DNA of 64,000 nt, taken from positions 72,239,501-72,303,500 of the forward strand of contig OX465601.1 of assembly GCA_950022295.1 (NCBI GenBank), written 5' to 3'. The position numbers and the translations under genes are program-made. A model generated the notes under the pieces. The model was not told the origin of the DNA. It saw only the letters and a program-made list of their open reading frames with translations, and ran no database searches. This DNA comes from Bromus sterilis (Eukaryota > Streptophyta > Magnoliopsida > Poales > Poaceae). Within the stretch, counting starts at the first letter, position 1. The number at the start of each line of letters is the position of its first letter. Shown here piece by piece: positions 11,779-22,111 of the stretch.

Positions 11779-13874
11779 AATCTCCCCCACTACAAATAAT
11801 TCTCGTCCCGAGAATTAAAAGGTAGTGTAAGGGTTAAAGTTTTGGTTCCGTCATCTAACGAATCTTCTGGTTCTTGTTGTCCTTCTCGAAGAAGTTAAAC
11901 CTTCACGTTGATGTCTTGATTTCTCTGCATCAGTGCATCTCGACGCGTTGTCATCCTTCCTTCGGGGTCTTCATCGTACTTACGAATAGGCTAGGAGGAA
12001 AAGATTAAGGGGGCCGGATCGATACAAGGTTAATCAATCGAGGTTGTCCAAAGGAATGGGGTATAGAGTATTTCTCGATTTTAACCTCAGCGAAATACAT
12101 TAGGAGAAACAAAAGAAGGCATGATAAGTTTCAAGCGGATATGCATGCATTCGACGCCGATAACAGATGATAAAAAGGGGGTGTAGAGCATCAGGAATAA
12201 GTACTGCGTCTGATACCAGATTGAATAACACAAGGTAGATGACTCGTGAATTGCATAGGAGGTCAAGCACGAAGAATAACCTTGGGAACGGGGATGTACA
12301 AAAGAGTGAGGTTTCGGTCCTGTGGATCTATGGCTTAGCGCAAATTACGAACAAAAACGATGATGACATATTATGCGATCACGACGCAAGGTTGTCAGAG
12401 AATAGCTTGTCAACTATGTCGGCAACAACGTCGGTACCAAGGGCGAGGGACGAAGAGAACCATTTTCCTGCTCGTTAAGACGAGGCAGACCAATTGGCAA
12501 AGTTCTCGTCCATCAGTTGTTACCAAAAGGTTATCAACAATAGTAACATGTTGTATTGACAGAGTAGTACACCGAAGTGTTAACATTAGCAGGGAATTAT
12601 CACTACACAGATAAGTTCCATCACAAGGAAGGTTAAACATACGAATGGAAAGTAAAAGGTGATGATACACAATTAACAGGTGTATATCTTTCCCAAGGGA
12701 AAGCCTAGCAAGATATATATGACCAAGCTTGTATTGACAGGGAGTTAAAGGATGTTGTCGATGATAACACAAATTGTCGAGGGGAAAGGATGGTATTTCT
12801 CGCCATAAATTTAATCGACACATAGAATAATCCAAAATGTCGATGATGACCACGACACATTGTGTCGAAAGGTTTCAAGAGAATGCAATCGAACATCAAC
12901 GACACCGAGCCAATGGAAAGGTGAGACAAATGGTATTCGGTGTTCTCGGTTGGCGACAACCCAAAATCCTTGAGGGACTATGATAGGGAAAGGTATTGCT
13001 TCATCAGAACTCATAAGGCGTAGTACAATGACATGATATCCTCGAGGTACCAGGGGATAATACTCGAAGACAGAATGCAATAGAATCTGTACTGGATCGT
13101 TGATTTGTAGAAGACAAGTGTTCAATCTTGTTTAAGGGATAGAATCAAAGGAGAACATCATGGTCAAAACCATGATCGCAAGGGACCCAATCATAGACAC
13201 AAAGATGAATTTATACCAAGGGAATAATTATTCTTTACGAGAAGCTTTCATGATAAGTTCTACATAGTATCCATGTGCATGAGCAACAAAGGTTCAGGGT
13301 CGAATCCCACTTCTTCAACGCATAGAATTTCATTCAGTTCTTGCTGTCGATGAATTTGTAGCGTTCAAAAATTTATCTGGCATAACACCAGTAGAGTAAG
13401 ACCCGTATAAGTTCATGGGTTCACACAGATGGATGAAGCATAGATACAACCCATAGGGACATTTTACGAATCCATACGACAAACAACAGGAATAAGGGAT
13501 CCAGTTTGAAAGCAGAAGGCTGATGACACGGAGCAGATGATACCGTTCGCCAAAGACATTTTGTATAAGGGGAAACTCGTCAATGACTTAGAACACAAGG
13601 GGACGGTAGGTAGTAATCCACCAAAAGGCCAGGTGGTGTACAGAGAGTCTGGCGTGAATATCGGTACTCAACCATAAGAAGAAAGAATACAAAGGCATCA
13701 GATGATAGAAGCATCGTATTATTCAATGATTGAATTCAAAGGAATTATAATTTCAAAAATGGAGGATCGGAAGCAAACGCTCCGATCAAAAGATGAGTCA
13801 GTTAAATGGAATTAGACGGACAATCAATAGAGGTTTGATTTACCGATATCCAGCCCATGTCTAGAATGATGTCT
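11779..13874 (-). mobile_element. E0 internal region, no recognisable coding domain
   Basis: This is the internal sequence next to E0's 3' LTR. It starts with a minus-strand polypurine tract (ctcccccactac, 11781-11792) and a CTCGTCCCGAG motif also seen at the same place in E3 (29408-29418). The remaining 2 kb is AT-rich with short, shifting open frames. I see no RT, RNase H, integrase or gag motif on either strand. It ends where E2 inserted and resumes after 63754. It could be the non-coding interior of a non-autonomous element or a decayed 3' region. Confidence 0.65.
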
Positions 13875-14314
13875 TGATACGTACAAAATGCATCACTATT
13901 TTATATAGTAATTCATCCTTATTCATTGATATGTTTCACGTTATGATGTTGTTCTTATGTTGTTTTGGCTCTTTTTACACAGTTTGCAAACTTTCCGATG
14001 CCGAAGCAGCAGACGCAGGATTCCGCGGTAAAAATTGGACGCTGAGTTGTTGAAACAGAAGACCTCCAAATTACCTGAAAATCGATGGATGCCATTTCCC
14101 AGAAGATTAATGGAGGCACGCAAAACGAGAGCCAGAGGAGGGCCACTAGGTGCCCAGACAGCCTGGTGGCGCCCCCCTGGATGGCCGCCTGGACACCCGG
14201 GGCCACCCTCGGTTCCCCCCTTTGGCCTATATATTCATCGTCGTCCGAAAACCCTAAAAAGAGAGGAGTTTTGCAAGTTCCGACGCCGCTCCGTGGCGGA
14301 AACCTACAGAGAAG
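13875..14314 (+). repeat. E2 5' LTR, first part
   Basis: The first 440 bases match 62241 onward. They include TGGCCTATATATTCATCG, a probable TATA box near 14227, and the CGGAAACCTACAGAGAAG segment, inside which E1 inserted. The last five bases (agaag, 14310-14314) are E1's TSD. The long acidic frames read from the LTRs of this family come from ATC-repeat sequence and are not genes. Confidence 0.85.
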
Positions 14315-15879
14315 TGATACGTCCAGAAAGCATCACTATTTTATATCATAATTTCATCCTATTCATTGATATATTCCACTAAAGTGTTGTTTTATGTTGT
14401 TTTGGCTTGTTTTACACAGTTTACAACTTTCCGATGCCGAAGCAGCAGAACCAGGGTTCAACGGTGAAAAGTGGAAACCAAGTTGATGAATCAGATCAAG
14501 TCCAAATGCGATGAAAATTTACGGGGATCGTTTTTATGGGAATTGACTGGGGATCACCGAGGATGGAGGTGAGGGGACCCACCAAGCATCCAGAAGGGTG
14601 CCTGGCGCAACCCCCTTCCTGGATGCCTGGTGGCCCCCCTCGGTGCCCCCTCTCGCCTATAAGACCCCCCTGGGGTGAAAACCCTAAAAAAGAAGAGTTT
14701 CCGTGTTTCGCCGCCGCCACGGGGCGGAAACCTACAGTGAAGAAAAGCCATCTCCGGTGGGAAGATTCCACCGGGGAGATCACCTCCCGGAAGGGGAGAT
14801 CGTCGCCATCATCATCATCATCATCATCATCGTCACATGCATCATCGAGATCATCATCAACATCATCCCCAACATCAGCACCATCTCCATCTCCATCCCA
14901 TCTCATCTCACAATTGCAACTTGTGTTGTAATCCGTACTATCTATCCCCTCTACTCTGTTGGTGTTGATTACTACTTTGTGGTGAATGCTATTGAGTTTT
15001 GTTGGAGAAATATCATTGTGTCCAGATTGTTTGTCACCCATCTATCACCTCTGATCATGATCTCTTTAATGTCTTGTGAGTAGTTACTTTAGTTCTTGAG
15101 AACATGGGAGAAGTCTAGTTGTTAGTAGTCATATGATGCTGAAGTGTTATGTTTTGTTTGATACTAAAGTTGTGTTGTTATTTCTCTAGTGGTGTTATGT
15201 GAGTCGAACACTTAACACTTCACCTTTCATGGGCCTAGAGGAATACATTGTGCACAAAGGATGCTTATGGTGGGTTGCCGGAGTGACAGAAACCTGAACC
15301 CCAGTTACGCACACTTTTGCACAAGGGAGTTATGGATCCTTGATCGTAATGTTGTGGTTAGGCTTATGCCTTAATTACTACCTTGTATTTGCGGATGCTT
15401 GCAAGGTGTGTAATCATAAGAGTACACTTATCTTAGTCTAGAAGGTGTACTAGCATTGATCCACCCACCAACACTTATCAACACAATACATATTACTTGG
15501 CGGAGTATGGTGAAAGTAACTTGGCTATCTCTCCCGTGTGTTCTCGAGAACGCTTTAGCTTTTATAAGTTTAGTTCCTAGGCTTATCCTTGTGAAAGGAT
15601 TGGGCCACTTGCTGATCTTCAGCTACCCTGTTTACTTTTCTTGTCTTTTACTTTTCTGTTGCTTAAACCAAAAACCCCTAAATATTTACCTTTGAGTGTG
15701 TGCAGCCTTTCCTTATCCAGTGTCACTTATCAGCACCTTCCGCTCCTCGTGGGATCGACATCCTTATTTATCGAAAAGTTACAATTGATCCCCTAGACTT
15801 GTGGGTCATCAAGAATCGTTTCTTGGCGCGGTTAACAGGGGAGGCAACCCAACTAAACCTATTAACTTCACCGCCATCA
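14315..15879 (+). repeat. E1 5' LTR
   Basis: It begins TGATACGTCC and ends CCGCCATCA, 1565 bases. A TATA box (CCTATAAGA, about 14657) lies downstream of a GC-rich block at 14599-14640. That block has lost one arm of the palindrome still perfect in the 3' copy (24022-24060). An ATC trinucleotide run sits at about 14808-14832. The primer site follows 11 bases after the LTR. Confidence 0.88.
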
Positions 15880-15890
15880 ACGAGCTTTTC

Positions 15891-15908
15891 TGGCGCCGTT
15901 GCCGGGGA
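15891..15908 (+). promoter_or_regulatory. E1 primer binding site, tRNA-Asp type
   Basis: TGGCGCCGTTGCCGGGGA is complementary to the 3' end of plant tRNA-Asp(GTC) including CCA. It lies 11 bases past the LTR end, the arrangement usual in Athila-group elements of grasses. Confidence 0.85.
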
Positions 15909-15975
15909 GTGTAGCGCTACTGGTAAGTGAAGCCGGTAAGGAAATCTTTATTTTTTGTTGTTGCTTTCAGTCCTT

Positions 15976-17394
15976 ATGGACTCTGCTACTGTTGGTTCGT
16001 TGTTGGTAAGGAGCCGCCCCACGACTGTGGTGGTCACTCCTACCCCTACTGAAATTGTGCCCTATAAAATACCACCTGGTATTATTGATCATGTCTTGTC
16101 TAATCGTTATACAGGAGACGGACATCCGGGAGAACACCTGCTATATTTATCACAATTATGTTTTTTATTTAAGCTTGAAGGTGTAACGATGGAGTTCATC
16201 ATGAAGAAACTATTCTCCATATCACTCAAAGATAAAGCTTCAGATTGGTATACGCTACTCGATAACTCTGATCTGCTTGAATGGCCAGAGCTTATGTCTC
16301 TCTTTTATGCAAAGTTTTATCCTCTTCGTGAAATTCACCAAGACAGGAACTACATCTACAACTTTTGGTCTCGCGACGGAGAGAGCATCGCTCAAGCTTG
16401 GGGGAGACGGAAGTCCCTGATGCTCAAATGCCCAAACCATGAGCTCCCCAAGGAAATTATACTTACAATTTTTTATGCCAGGATTTCTTGTCAGGAAAAG
16501 GAGATGTTGGATGCCTCCTCTAGCGGGGTATTCCAGACCATAAGTATGGAAGAAAAATGGGATCTTATAGAAAGGATCCAGAAGAACACCGAAGACTGGG
16601 AAATTGATAAAGGTATTGAACCCACTATAAACTATGAGCATGATTACATTGAGAGTTATGTAAAGACTGATTACTTTAATACCTTTTGCTCTAAAATTGG
16701 TATTGATTCCCAGCTAATGGTTGAATTTTGCAAGGACTTTGCTTCTGATGTTGATTCTTCTAAGAAGAAGGAGAGTCAACATCATAAACCTTTCAAGGAT
16801 TCACCTATTGAGATTAATGTTACTGATCCTGTTTTACCTGCAGTTGTGTATGAACAACCTCCTTATCCCTCAAGGATAAAGGAGCACTCTCTTGTTACAG
16901 GTATTCTAAACAAAAACAGAAGGACAACTGACAAACCTGAGGACATGATCAAGGTCAAGCCTCAAGTTGCAATGGTCAAGGACCTGGTAACTAGTGATAT
17001 TGAAGAATCCACTATTAGTTTTTGTGCTGTTTCCACTAACATTGTCATAGCCAAGAACAAAGGCCCAATTTCAGGTACACCAGTTGTATTTGTCAAAATA
17101 GGAGATCATAATTACTATGGGCTATGTGATTTGGGATCTAGCGTCAGCGCTATTCCCTTCACACTTTATCAAGAGATCATGCACGAGATTAAGCCGTGTG
17201 GGATCGAGGACATTGATGTCACGATTCATCTTGCAAATAAACAAACAATCACTCCAGTTGGGATTGTGAGAGATGTTGAAGTACTCTGCGGGAAGGTAAA
17301 ATATCCAACTGACTTTCTTGTACTTGGTTCAGTGCATGATAGTTTTGTCCTATTATCTTTGGTAGGCCCTTCCTCAACACTTGTGGAGCTATAA
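15976..17394 (+). pseudogene. E1 gag-protease, 3' end frameshifted
   Basis: The ATG at 15976 opens a 472-codon frame. The first half is a retrotransposon gag domain: a segment with KLFSISLKDKASDWYTLL, then FYAKFYPLREIHQDRNYIYNF, then the AWGR(R)KSLMLKCPNHELP stretch typical of Athila-type gag. No CCHC knuckle is seen. The C-terminal part is a retropepsin-like aspartic protease with the active-site segment CDLGSSVSAIP near codon 385. The frame is open to 17394, but comparison with E2 shows one base missing near 17345 in a T-run. The last 15 or so codons are therefore out of frame, and the natural reading passes into pol. The product would form the particle and process the polyprotein. Confidence 0.85.
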
Positions 17395-19427
17395 TAGATT
17401 GCAAGAAAGGTAAAGTTTTTGTTGAATTCAACGGTGATCCGTATGAATTTAATTTTTCTAAGTTCTCTAAGCAGCCTCGTGGTACTGACTTGTCAAGTAA
17501 TGACAAGATTGTTGAAGAAATTGCTTCTATTGCTATTCCTCCTAAGGATACTTTGCACCAATTTATGGAAGACCATGAGAATGACATACATATGCAGGAG
17601 AGGGATGAACTAGAAGACATATTTTTAAGACAAACTCCTATCCTGAAGCACAACCTCCCTGTTGAACCTTTAGGAATCCTCTCGCAACCAAAAGAAGACC
17701 CGGTGTTTGATCTAGAACCACTACCCGATACGCTCAAGTATGCTTATTTAGATGAAAATAAAGTATATCCTGTTATTATCAATTCTAACCTTTCAGGGTA
17801 TGAAGAAGAGCGATTATTGGAGACACTCCGCAGACACCGAGGTGCTATTGGCTATAATCTTGATGATCTCAAGGGTATTAGTCCATCCATTTGCCAACAT
17901 ACTATCAATCTCGAGCCCGATGCTAAACCAGTTGTTGATCATCAACGACGGTTGAACCCAAAGATGAAGGACGTGGTTAGGACGGAGGTTCTCAAACTTC
18001 TAGCCGCAGGTATCATCTATCCTATAGCTGATAGTAAGTGGGTAAGTTCCGTTCATTGTATTCATAAGAAAGGAGGTATAACTGTTGTTCCTAATGATAA
18101 AAATGAACTAATACCTCAGAGGACCATTATTGGATATAGAATGTGTATTGATTTCAGGAAGTTGAACATGGTCACCAGGAAGGATCACTATCCTCTGACC
18201 TTTATTGATCAGATGCTCGAGAGGCTGTCTAAAAACACCCACTTCTGCTATCTTGACGGGTATTCTGGCTTCTCCCAGATTCACGTTAACACCGCAGATC
18301 AAGAGAAGACCACCTTTACGTGTCCTTACGGTACTTATTCTTATAGGCGTATGGATTTTGGTTTGTGTAATGCACCTGCTACTTTTCAGAGGTGTATGTC
18401 TGCAATATTTCATGGTTTCTGTGAGGAGATTGTAGAAGTTTTCATGGACGACTTTTCCGTCTATGGAAACTCCTTTGACCACTATCTCCACAATCTTAAT
18501 AAAGTTTTGCAGAGATGTGAAGAAAATAATTTGGTGCTCAATTGGGAGAAGTGCCATTTCATGGTTAACGAAGGGATAGTTCTTGGACACAAGATTTCCA
18601 AAAGGGGAATTGAAGTGGACAAGGCAAAAATTGAAGCTATTGAAAGGATGCCCTATCCAAGGGACATCAAAGGTATTCGTAGTTTTCTAGGTCATGCTGG
18701 TTTCTATAGAAGATTTATCAAGGACTTTTCTAAGATCTCGAGACCCCTTACCAATCTTCTCCAGAAGGATTCTCCTTTTGTATTTGATGAGGATTGTAAG
18801 GAAGCTTTTGAAGTTCTTAAGAAAGCCTTGATAACCGCTCCTATAGTACAACCACCTGACTGGAATTTTCCCTTTGAAATTATGTGTGATGCTAGTGATT
18901 TTGCTGTTGGAGCTGTTTTAGGACAAAGGGTTGACAAAAAGTTGAATGCCATCCACTATGCCAGCAAGACACTTGATAGTGCTCAAAAGAATTATGCTAC
19001 TACCGAGAGGGAATTCTTGGCACTGGTGTTTGCTTGTGATAAGTTTCGACTGTATATTGTTGATTCTAAAGTTATTATTCATACTGACCATGCTGCCATT
19101 AAGTATCTTATGCAAAAAAAGGATGCCAAACCAAGACTCATTATATGGGTACTCCTTCTTCAGGAATTTGATTTGCAGATTGTTGATAGAAAAGGTGAAG
19201 ACAATCCGGTGGCGGATAATCTTTCAAGGATGGAAGATATCCCACACGATCCTATTCCAGTCAACGATAGTTTCCCAGATGAACAGCTTGCCGTTGTAAA
19301 AGTACAATCTCATTCCGACCCTTGGTTTGCAGATTATGCTAATTTTATCGTTGCAAAGTTTTTGCCTCCAGGTTTTACATTTCAGCAGAGGAAGAAATTC
19401 TTCACGGATTTGAGGCACTACTTTTGA
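17345..19427 (+). pseudogene. E1 reverse transcriptase and RNase H
   Basis: After the frameshift near 17345 the frame is open to a TGA at 19425-19427. A linker of about 150 codons is followed by RT. Visible RT motifs are WVSSVHCIHKKGG, RMCIDFRKLN, FCYLDGYSGFSQI, FGLCNAPATFQRCM and the catalytic VFMDDFSVYG (FMDD in place of the commoner YMDD/YVDD). RNase H follows with MCDASDFAVGAVLGQ, TEREFLALVFA, IHTDHAAIKYL and ADNLSRM, so the acidic catalytic residues are present. The ending TGA replaces the Trp codon expected in the YFWDD junction to integrase. It is the same family as the E2 remnant at 60255. Confidence 0.88.
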
Positions 19428-20654
19428 GATGATCCACATCTTTTCAAAGAAGGTCCAGATGGGATCGTGAGAAGATGTATACCGGAGCACGAGCAGCAGG
19501 ACATTCTTTGACAATGTCACGATAGTCCCTATGGAGGACATCATGCCGGTGAAAGGACCGCACATAAAGTTTTACAATCAGGTTTTTATTGGCCTACTCT
19601 TTTTAAGGACGCCCGAAGGTACGTTCTATCTTGTGATAAGTGTCAGAGAGTTGGTAATATTAGCAGGAGAAATGAGATGCCTATGAATTACTCACTAGTG
19701 ATCGAACCTTTCGATTGCTGGGGTTTTGATTTTATGGGCCCTTTTCCTCCTTCACACAAGTACACACACATCTTAGTTGCTGTTGATTATCTAACCAAGT
19801 GGGTTGAAGCAATCCCCATCGAGAGTGCTGATCACAAGACATCTCTGAAAATGCTCAAGGATGTAATTTTTCCTAGGTTTGGAGTACCAAGGTACCTCAT
19901 GACAGATGGAGGGTCACACTTCACGCATGGAGCTTTTAGGAAAGCTCTAGCCAAGTACGATGTCAGTCATAGGATTGCATCATCTTACCACCCTCAAACT
20001 AGTGGGAAAGTTGAGCTCACCAATAGGGAGATCAAGTTGATCTTACAGAAGACAGTAAACAGTTCTAGAAAGGACTGGTCAAAGAAGCTAGGAGATGCTT
20101 TGTGGGCGTATAGAACTGCTTACAAAAACCCCATGGGCATGTCTCCGTATAAAATGGTCTATGGCAAGGCTTGCTATTTACCATTAGCGTTAGAGCACAA
20201 GGCTTTCTGAGCTGTCAGAGAGCTAAATGCTGACCCAAAGTTAGCTGGTGAAAAGCGTCTCATGAACTTGACTTCTCTAGATGAGTGGAGGAGTGAAGCT
20301 TACGAGAGGGCTAAAATGTTCAAGGAAAAGGTAAAGAAGTGGCACGATAAAAGAATTCTGAAACGTGAATTTAATATTGGTGATAAATTTTTGTTGTTTA
20401 GATCTTGTTTTAGGTTTTCTCCAGGTAAACTACTTTCCAGATGGGAAGGGCCTTTTCTTATCGAAGAAGTATATCGGTCTGGTGCAATCAAGATCAATAA
20501 TTTCGAAGGAACCAAACCTCAAGTTGTGAATGGACAAAGACTCAAGCATTATATGGCAGGTGATCCAATCAATGTGGATGTAAACATGATATATATAAGA
20601 ACTCATGAAGAGCATGTTGCAGCCCAGTTTCAGACTCCGGTAGGAGCAGAATAA
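19428..20654 (+). pseudogene. E1 integrase with three stop codons
   Basis: The frame continues in register from RT-RNase H but is interrupted by TGA at 19425, near 19510 and at 20208. At two sites TGG (Trp) became TGA, and at the third probably CGA (Arg) became TGA. The zinc-binding HHCC region is visible (HHAGERTAHK ... SCDKCQR, about 19540-19650). The catalytic core carries D in FDFMGPF, D in TDGGSHF and E in GKVELTNREIK. A C-terminal beta-rich domain follows (FLLFRSCFRFSPGKLLSRWEG and on). There is no chromodomain, as expected for the Athila group. The frame ends with TAA at 20652. Confidence 0.85.
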
Positions 20655-20754
20655 GAAAAGGTATGTATTACGGTAAGGAAACATCGCGAACGTCAATAAA
20701 AGTTTACTTTTCAAAGTTTTTTCAAAATTAGAAAAATTCCAAGCCCGAGTGGAG

Positions 20755-20899
20755 CCGGAGAGGAACTCCAGGGGCCCTAGGAGGCCTCCTAGCGCGCCCC
20801 CTCCTGACCGCGCCAGGCACCCTCCTGGGTGACCTGGACTCCGACTCCACCTAGGCTTGAAACCTTCCTTCTGTTGCGGAAATTTTTGCTATATATTTT
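20755..20899 (+). promoter_or_regulatory. LTR-promoter-like module inside E1: GC palindrome then TATA box
   Basis: Between integrase and the third ORF lies a GC-rich block. It has a perfect 12-base palindrome AGGAGGCCTCCT (20779-20790), then GCGCGCCCCCTCCTGACCGCGCC (20792-20814) and GGCACCCTCCTGG. About 75 bases on is GCTATATATTTT (20887-20898). The LTR promoters of this family have the same order: the block with GGCGCGGCC...GGCCGCGCCAGGCACCCTCCTGG, then a TATA box 40-70 bases later. The likeness is direct. That it acts as a second promoter is inference. Confidence 0.5.
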
Positions 20900-20986
20900 C
20901 CCGGATAGTCCCGGCACCGTATCTCTTGATTTCGCGTGTTTTCTTTCTCGGTCTGTTTCTGCCAGGGTGAAAATCTGTTGCAAGAG

Positions 20987-21358
20987 ATGTCTTCTTGTGG
21001 CTCGAGCGGAGAGGACTTCTTGGGATGGCGTCTACGTCAAGTTCAGAAGGATCTTAATCAAGGGAAGCACGTTGATTGGGCTACCGAAGATGAAATTGCC
21101 GCAAGACAAGCGGAGATGGAGCGCTCCGTGAGAGAGGAAGTCAAGACTATCACTGCCCAACAACAAGGAGGCCCAAGCAATCCCATCATGGTGGGATCTG
21201 TCCAACCTCAATATGATCTTTCTCTTAACCTTTCAGGTCCCTACACTTCACTTGAAGATCAACGCATGCTTTCCACCATCTTCGAGGCCTACCGCATCAC
21301 CAACCAACTCATTGAAGATTTCCGTGTACTCAAAATACAAGTGGAAGTCTTGGAGTGA
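20987..21358 (+). pseudogene. E1 third ORF (after integrase), function unknown
   Basis: From the ATG at 20987 an ORF of 123 codons runs to TGA at 21356. The stop appears to be a mutation: the same frame continues across the later Cassandra insertion with about 18 more codons (to 22111) ending in a basic, Gln-rich tail. The protein is hydrophilic, with a Ser/Gly-rich start, charged helical segments (DEIAARQAEMERSVREEV) and a heptad-like C-terminal part (NQLIEDFRVLKIQVEVLE) that suggests a coiled coil. There is no signal peptide or membrane segment, so it is not a classical envelope gene despite its position. Just upstream, TCTGTTTCTGCCAG|G (20951-20966) looks like a plant 3' splice site. Confidence 0.55.
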
Positions 21359-21369
21359 GAGAACCAAAC

Positions 21370-21635
21370 TGTTATGCCCCGGCCACAGCCACCGGTTCCC
21401 GGCGTACGCCTGGCGGGATCTAGACTGTCCCCACAGACCAACACTAGTCTTTCCTGCGCACTTTGTCCTCACTCGTGCGCACCCGGGAACAACTTCCCGG
21501 TCGGTCACCCATCCTCAAATCGCTCCAAGCCAAGCACGCTTAACTTTGGAGTTCTTTGGATCTGGGCTCCCGGAAAAGAAGGTGCACCTTGTTGATATGA
21601 GTAGTCTATCATTTCTATTAAGCCAGGATGTCACA
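21370..21635 (-). repeat. Cassandra 3' LTR
   Basis: It runs TGTTATGCCC to GATGTCACA on the plus strand. Read on the minus strand, 21491-21574 contains GAACTCCAAAGTTAAGCGTG, CTTGG and GAGGATGGGTGACC followed by GGGAAGTT. This is the order of the internal control region (box A, intermediate element, box C) of plant 5S rRNA genes. It is truncated at both ends relative to a 5S gene. Confidence 0.93.
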
Positions 21636-21776
21636 TACACCCCCACTTAAAGGAACCGATGTCCTCATCAGCCCACAGGAACGTTCCCTCTTGGCACACG
21701 TCTGTGCGTCAAGTGCCGACACATGTCCCACATGTTCGCGCACTGACCCACACACGCCCGTATAACCGCAAGGGTC

Positions 21777-21789
21777 GGCTCTGATACCA
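21777..21789 (-). promoter_or_regulatory. Cassandra primer binding site, initiator tRNA-Met
   Basis: The minus strand reads TGGTATCAGAGCC, complementary to the 3' end of plant initiator tRNA-Met. It lies two bases from the 5' LTR. Confidence 0.92.
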
Positions 21790-21791
21790 TT

Positions 21792-22057
21792 TGTTATGCC
21801 CCGGCCACAGCCACCGGTTCCCGGCGTACGCCTGGCGGGATCTAGACTGTCCCCACAGACCAACACTAGTCTTTCCTGCGCACTTTGTCCTCACTCGTGC
21901 GCACCCGAGAACAACTTCCCGGTCGGTCACCCATCCTCAAATCGCTCCAAGCCAAGCACGCTTAACTTTGGAGTTCTTTGGATCTGGGCTCCCGGAAAAG
22001 AAGGTGCACCTTGTTGATATGAGTAGTCTATCATTCCTATTAAGCCAGGATGTCACA
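21792..22057 (-). repeat. Cassandra 5' LTR
   Basis: This is the same 266-base unit as 21370-21635, with the 5S-like segment at about 21913-21996 on the minus strand. The two differences between copies are G/A in ACCC(G/A)GAAC and T/C in CATT(T/C)CTATT. This implies a fairly recent insertion. Confidence 0.93.
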
Positions 22058-22111
22058 CAAACCCTTCGCCGTGTCATCAGGGATCTGAAGAAACAACCAC
22101 AACAAGATTGA

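Larger units (their letters stand above)
21370..22057 (-). mobile_element. Cassandra TRIM retrotransposon with 5S-rRNA-like LTRs
   Basis: Two 266-base LTRs (21370-21635 and 21792-22057) differ at only two positions. They flank a 156-base interior without coding capacity. The TSD caaac is perfect (21365-21369, 22058-22062). On the minus strand the interior begins with TGGTATCAGAGCC, the initiator-tRNA-Met primer site, next to the right-hand LTR. It ends with a polypurine tract (AAGTGGGGGTGTA) next to the left-hand one. The LTRs carry sequence homologous to 5S ribosomal RNA. These are the defining traits of Cassandra, a non-autonomous TRIM mobilised in trans. Confidence 0.95.

Noticed and set aside
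12239..13125. Moderate ORFs in E0's interior
   Set aside because: Short, overlapping on both strands and without any retrotransposon motif or coding bias that I can see.
14496..15041. Asp-rich acidic protein in minus frames (also 24115-24480, 37252-37485, 62632-62847)
   Set aside because: The acidic runs are translated ATC/GAT microsatellite in the E1 and E2 LTRs.
15700..15930. ORF spanning the end of E1's 5' LTR and primer site
   Set aside because: It crosses the LTR border and primer binding site, and its LTR part recurs in the 3' LTR. It is not a gene.
20936..21358. Envelope gene in the env position of E1
   Set aside because: No signal peptide, membrane anchor or glycosylation-rich ectodomain. 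The protein is hydrophilic and coiled-coil-like.
21491..21996. Two 5S rRNA genes
   Set aside because: Only the internal part of 5S is present and it sits in Cassandra LTRs. It lacks the complete 120-base gene, so it is not a ribosomal gene.
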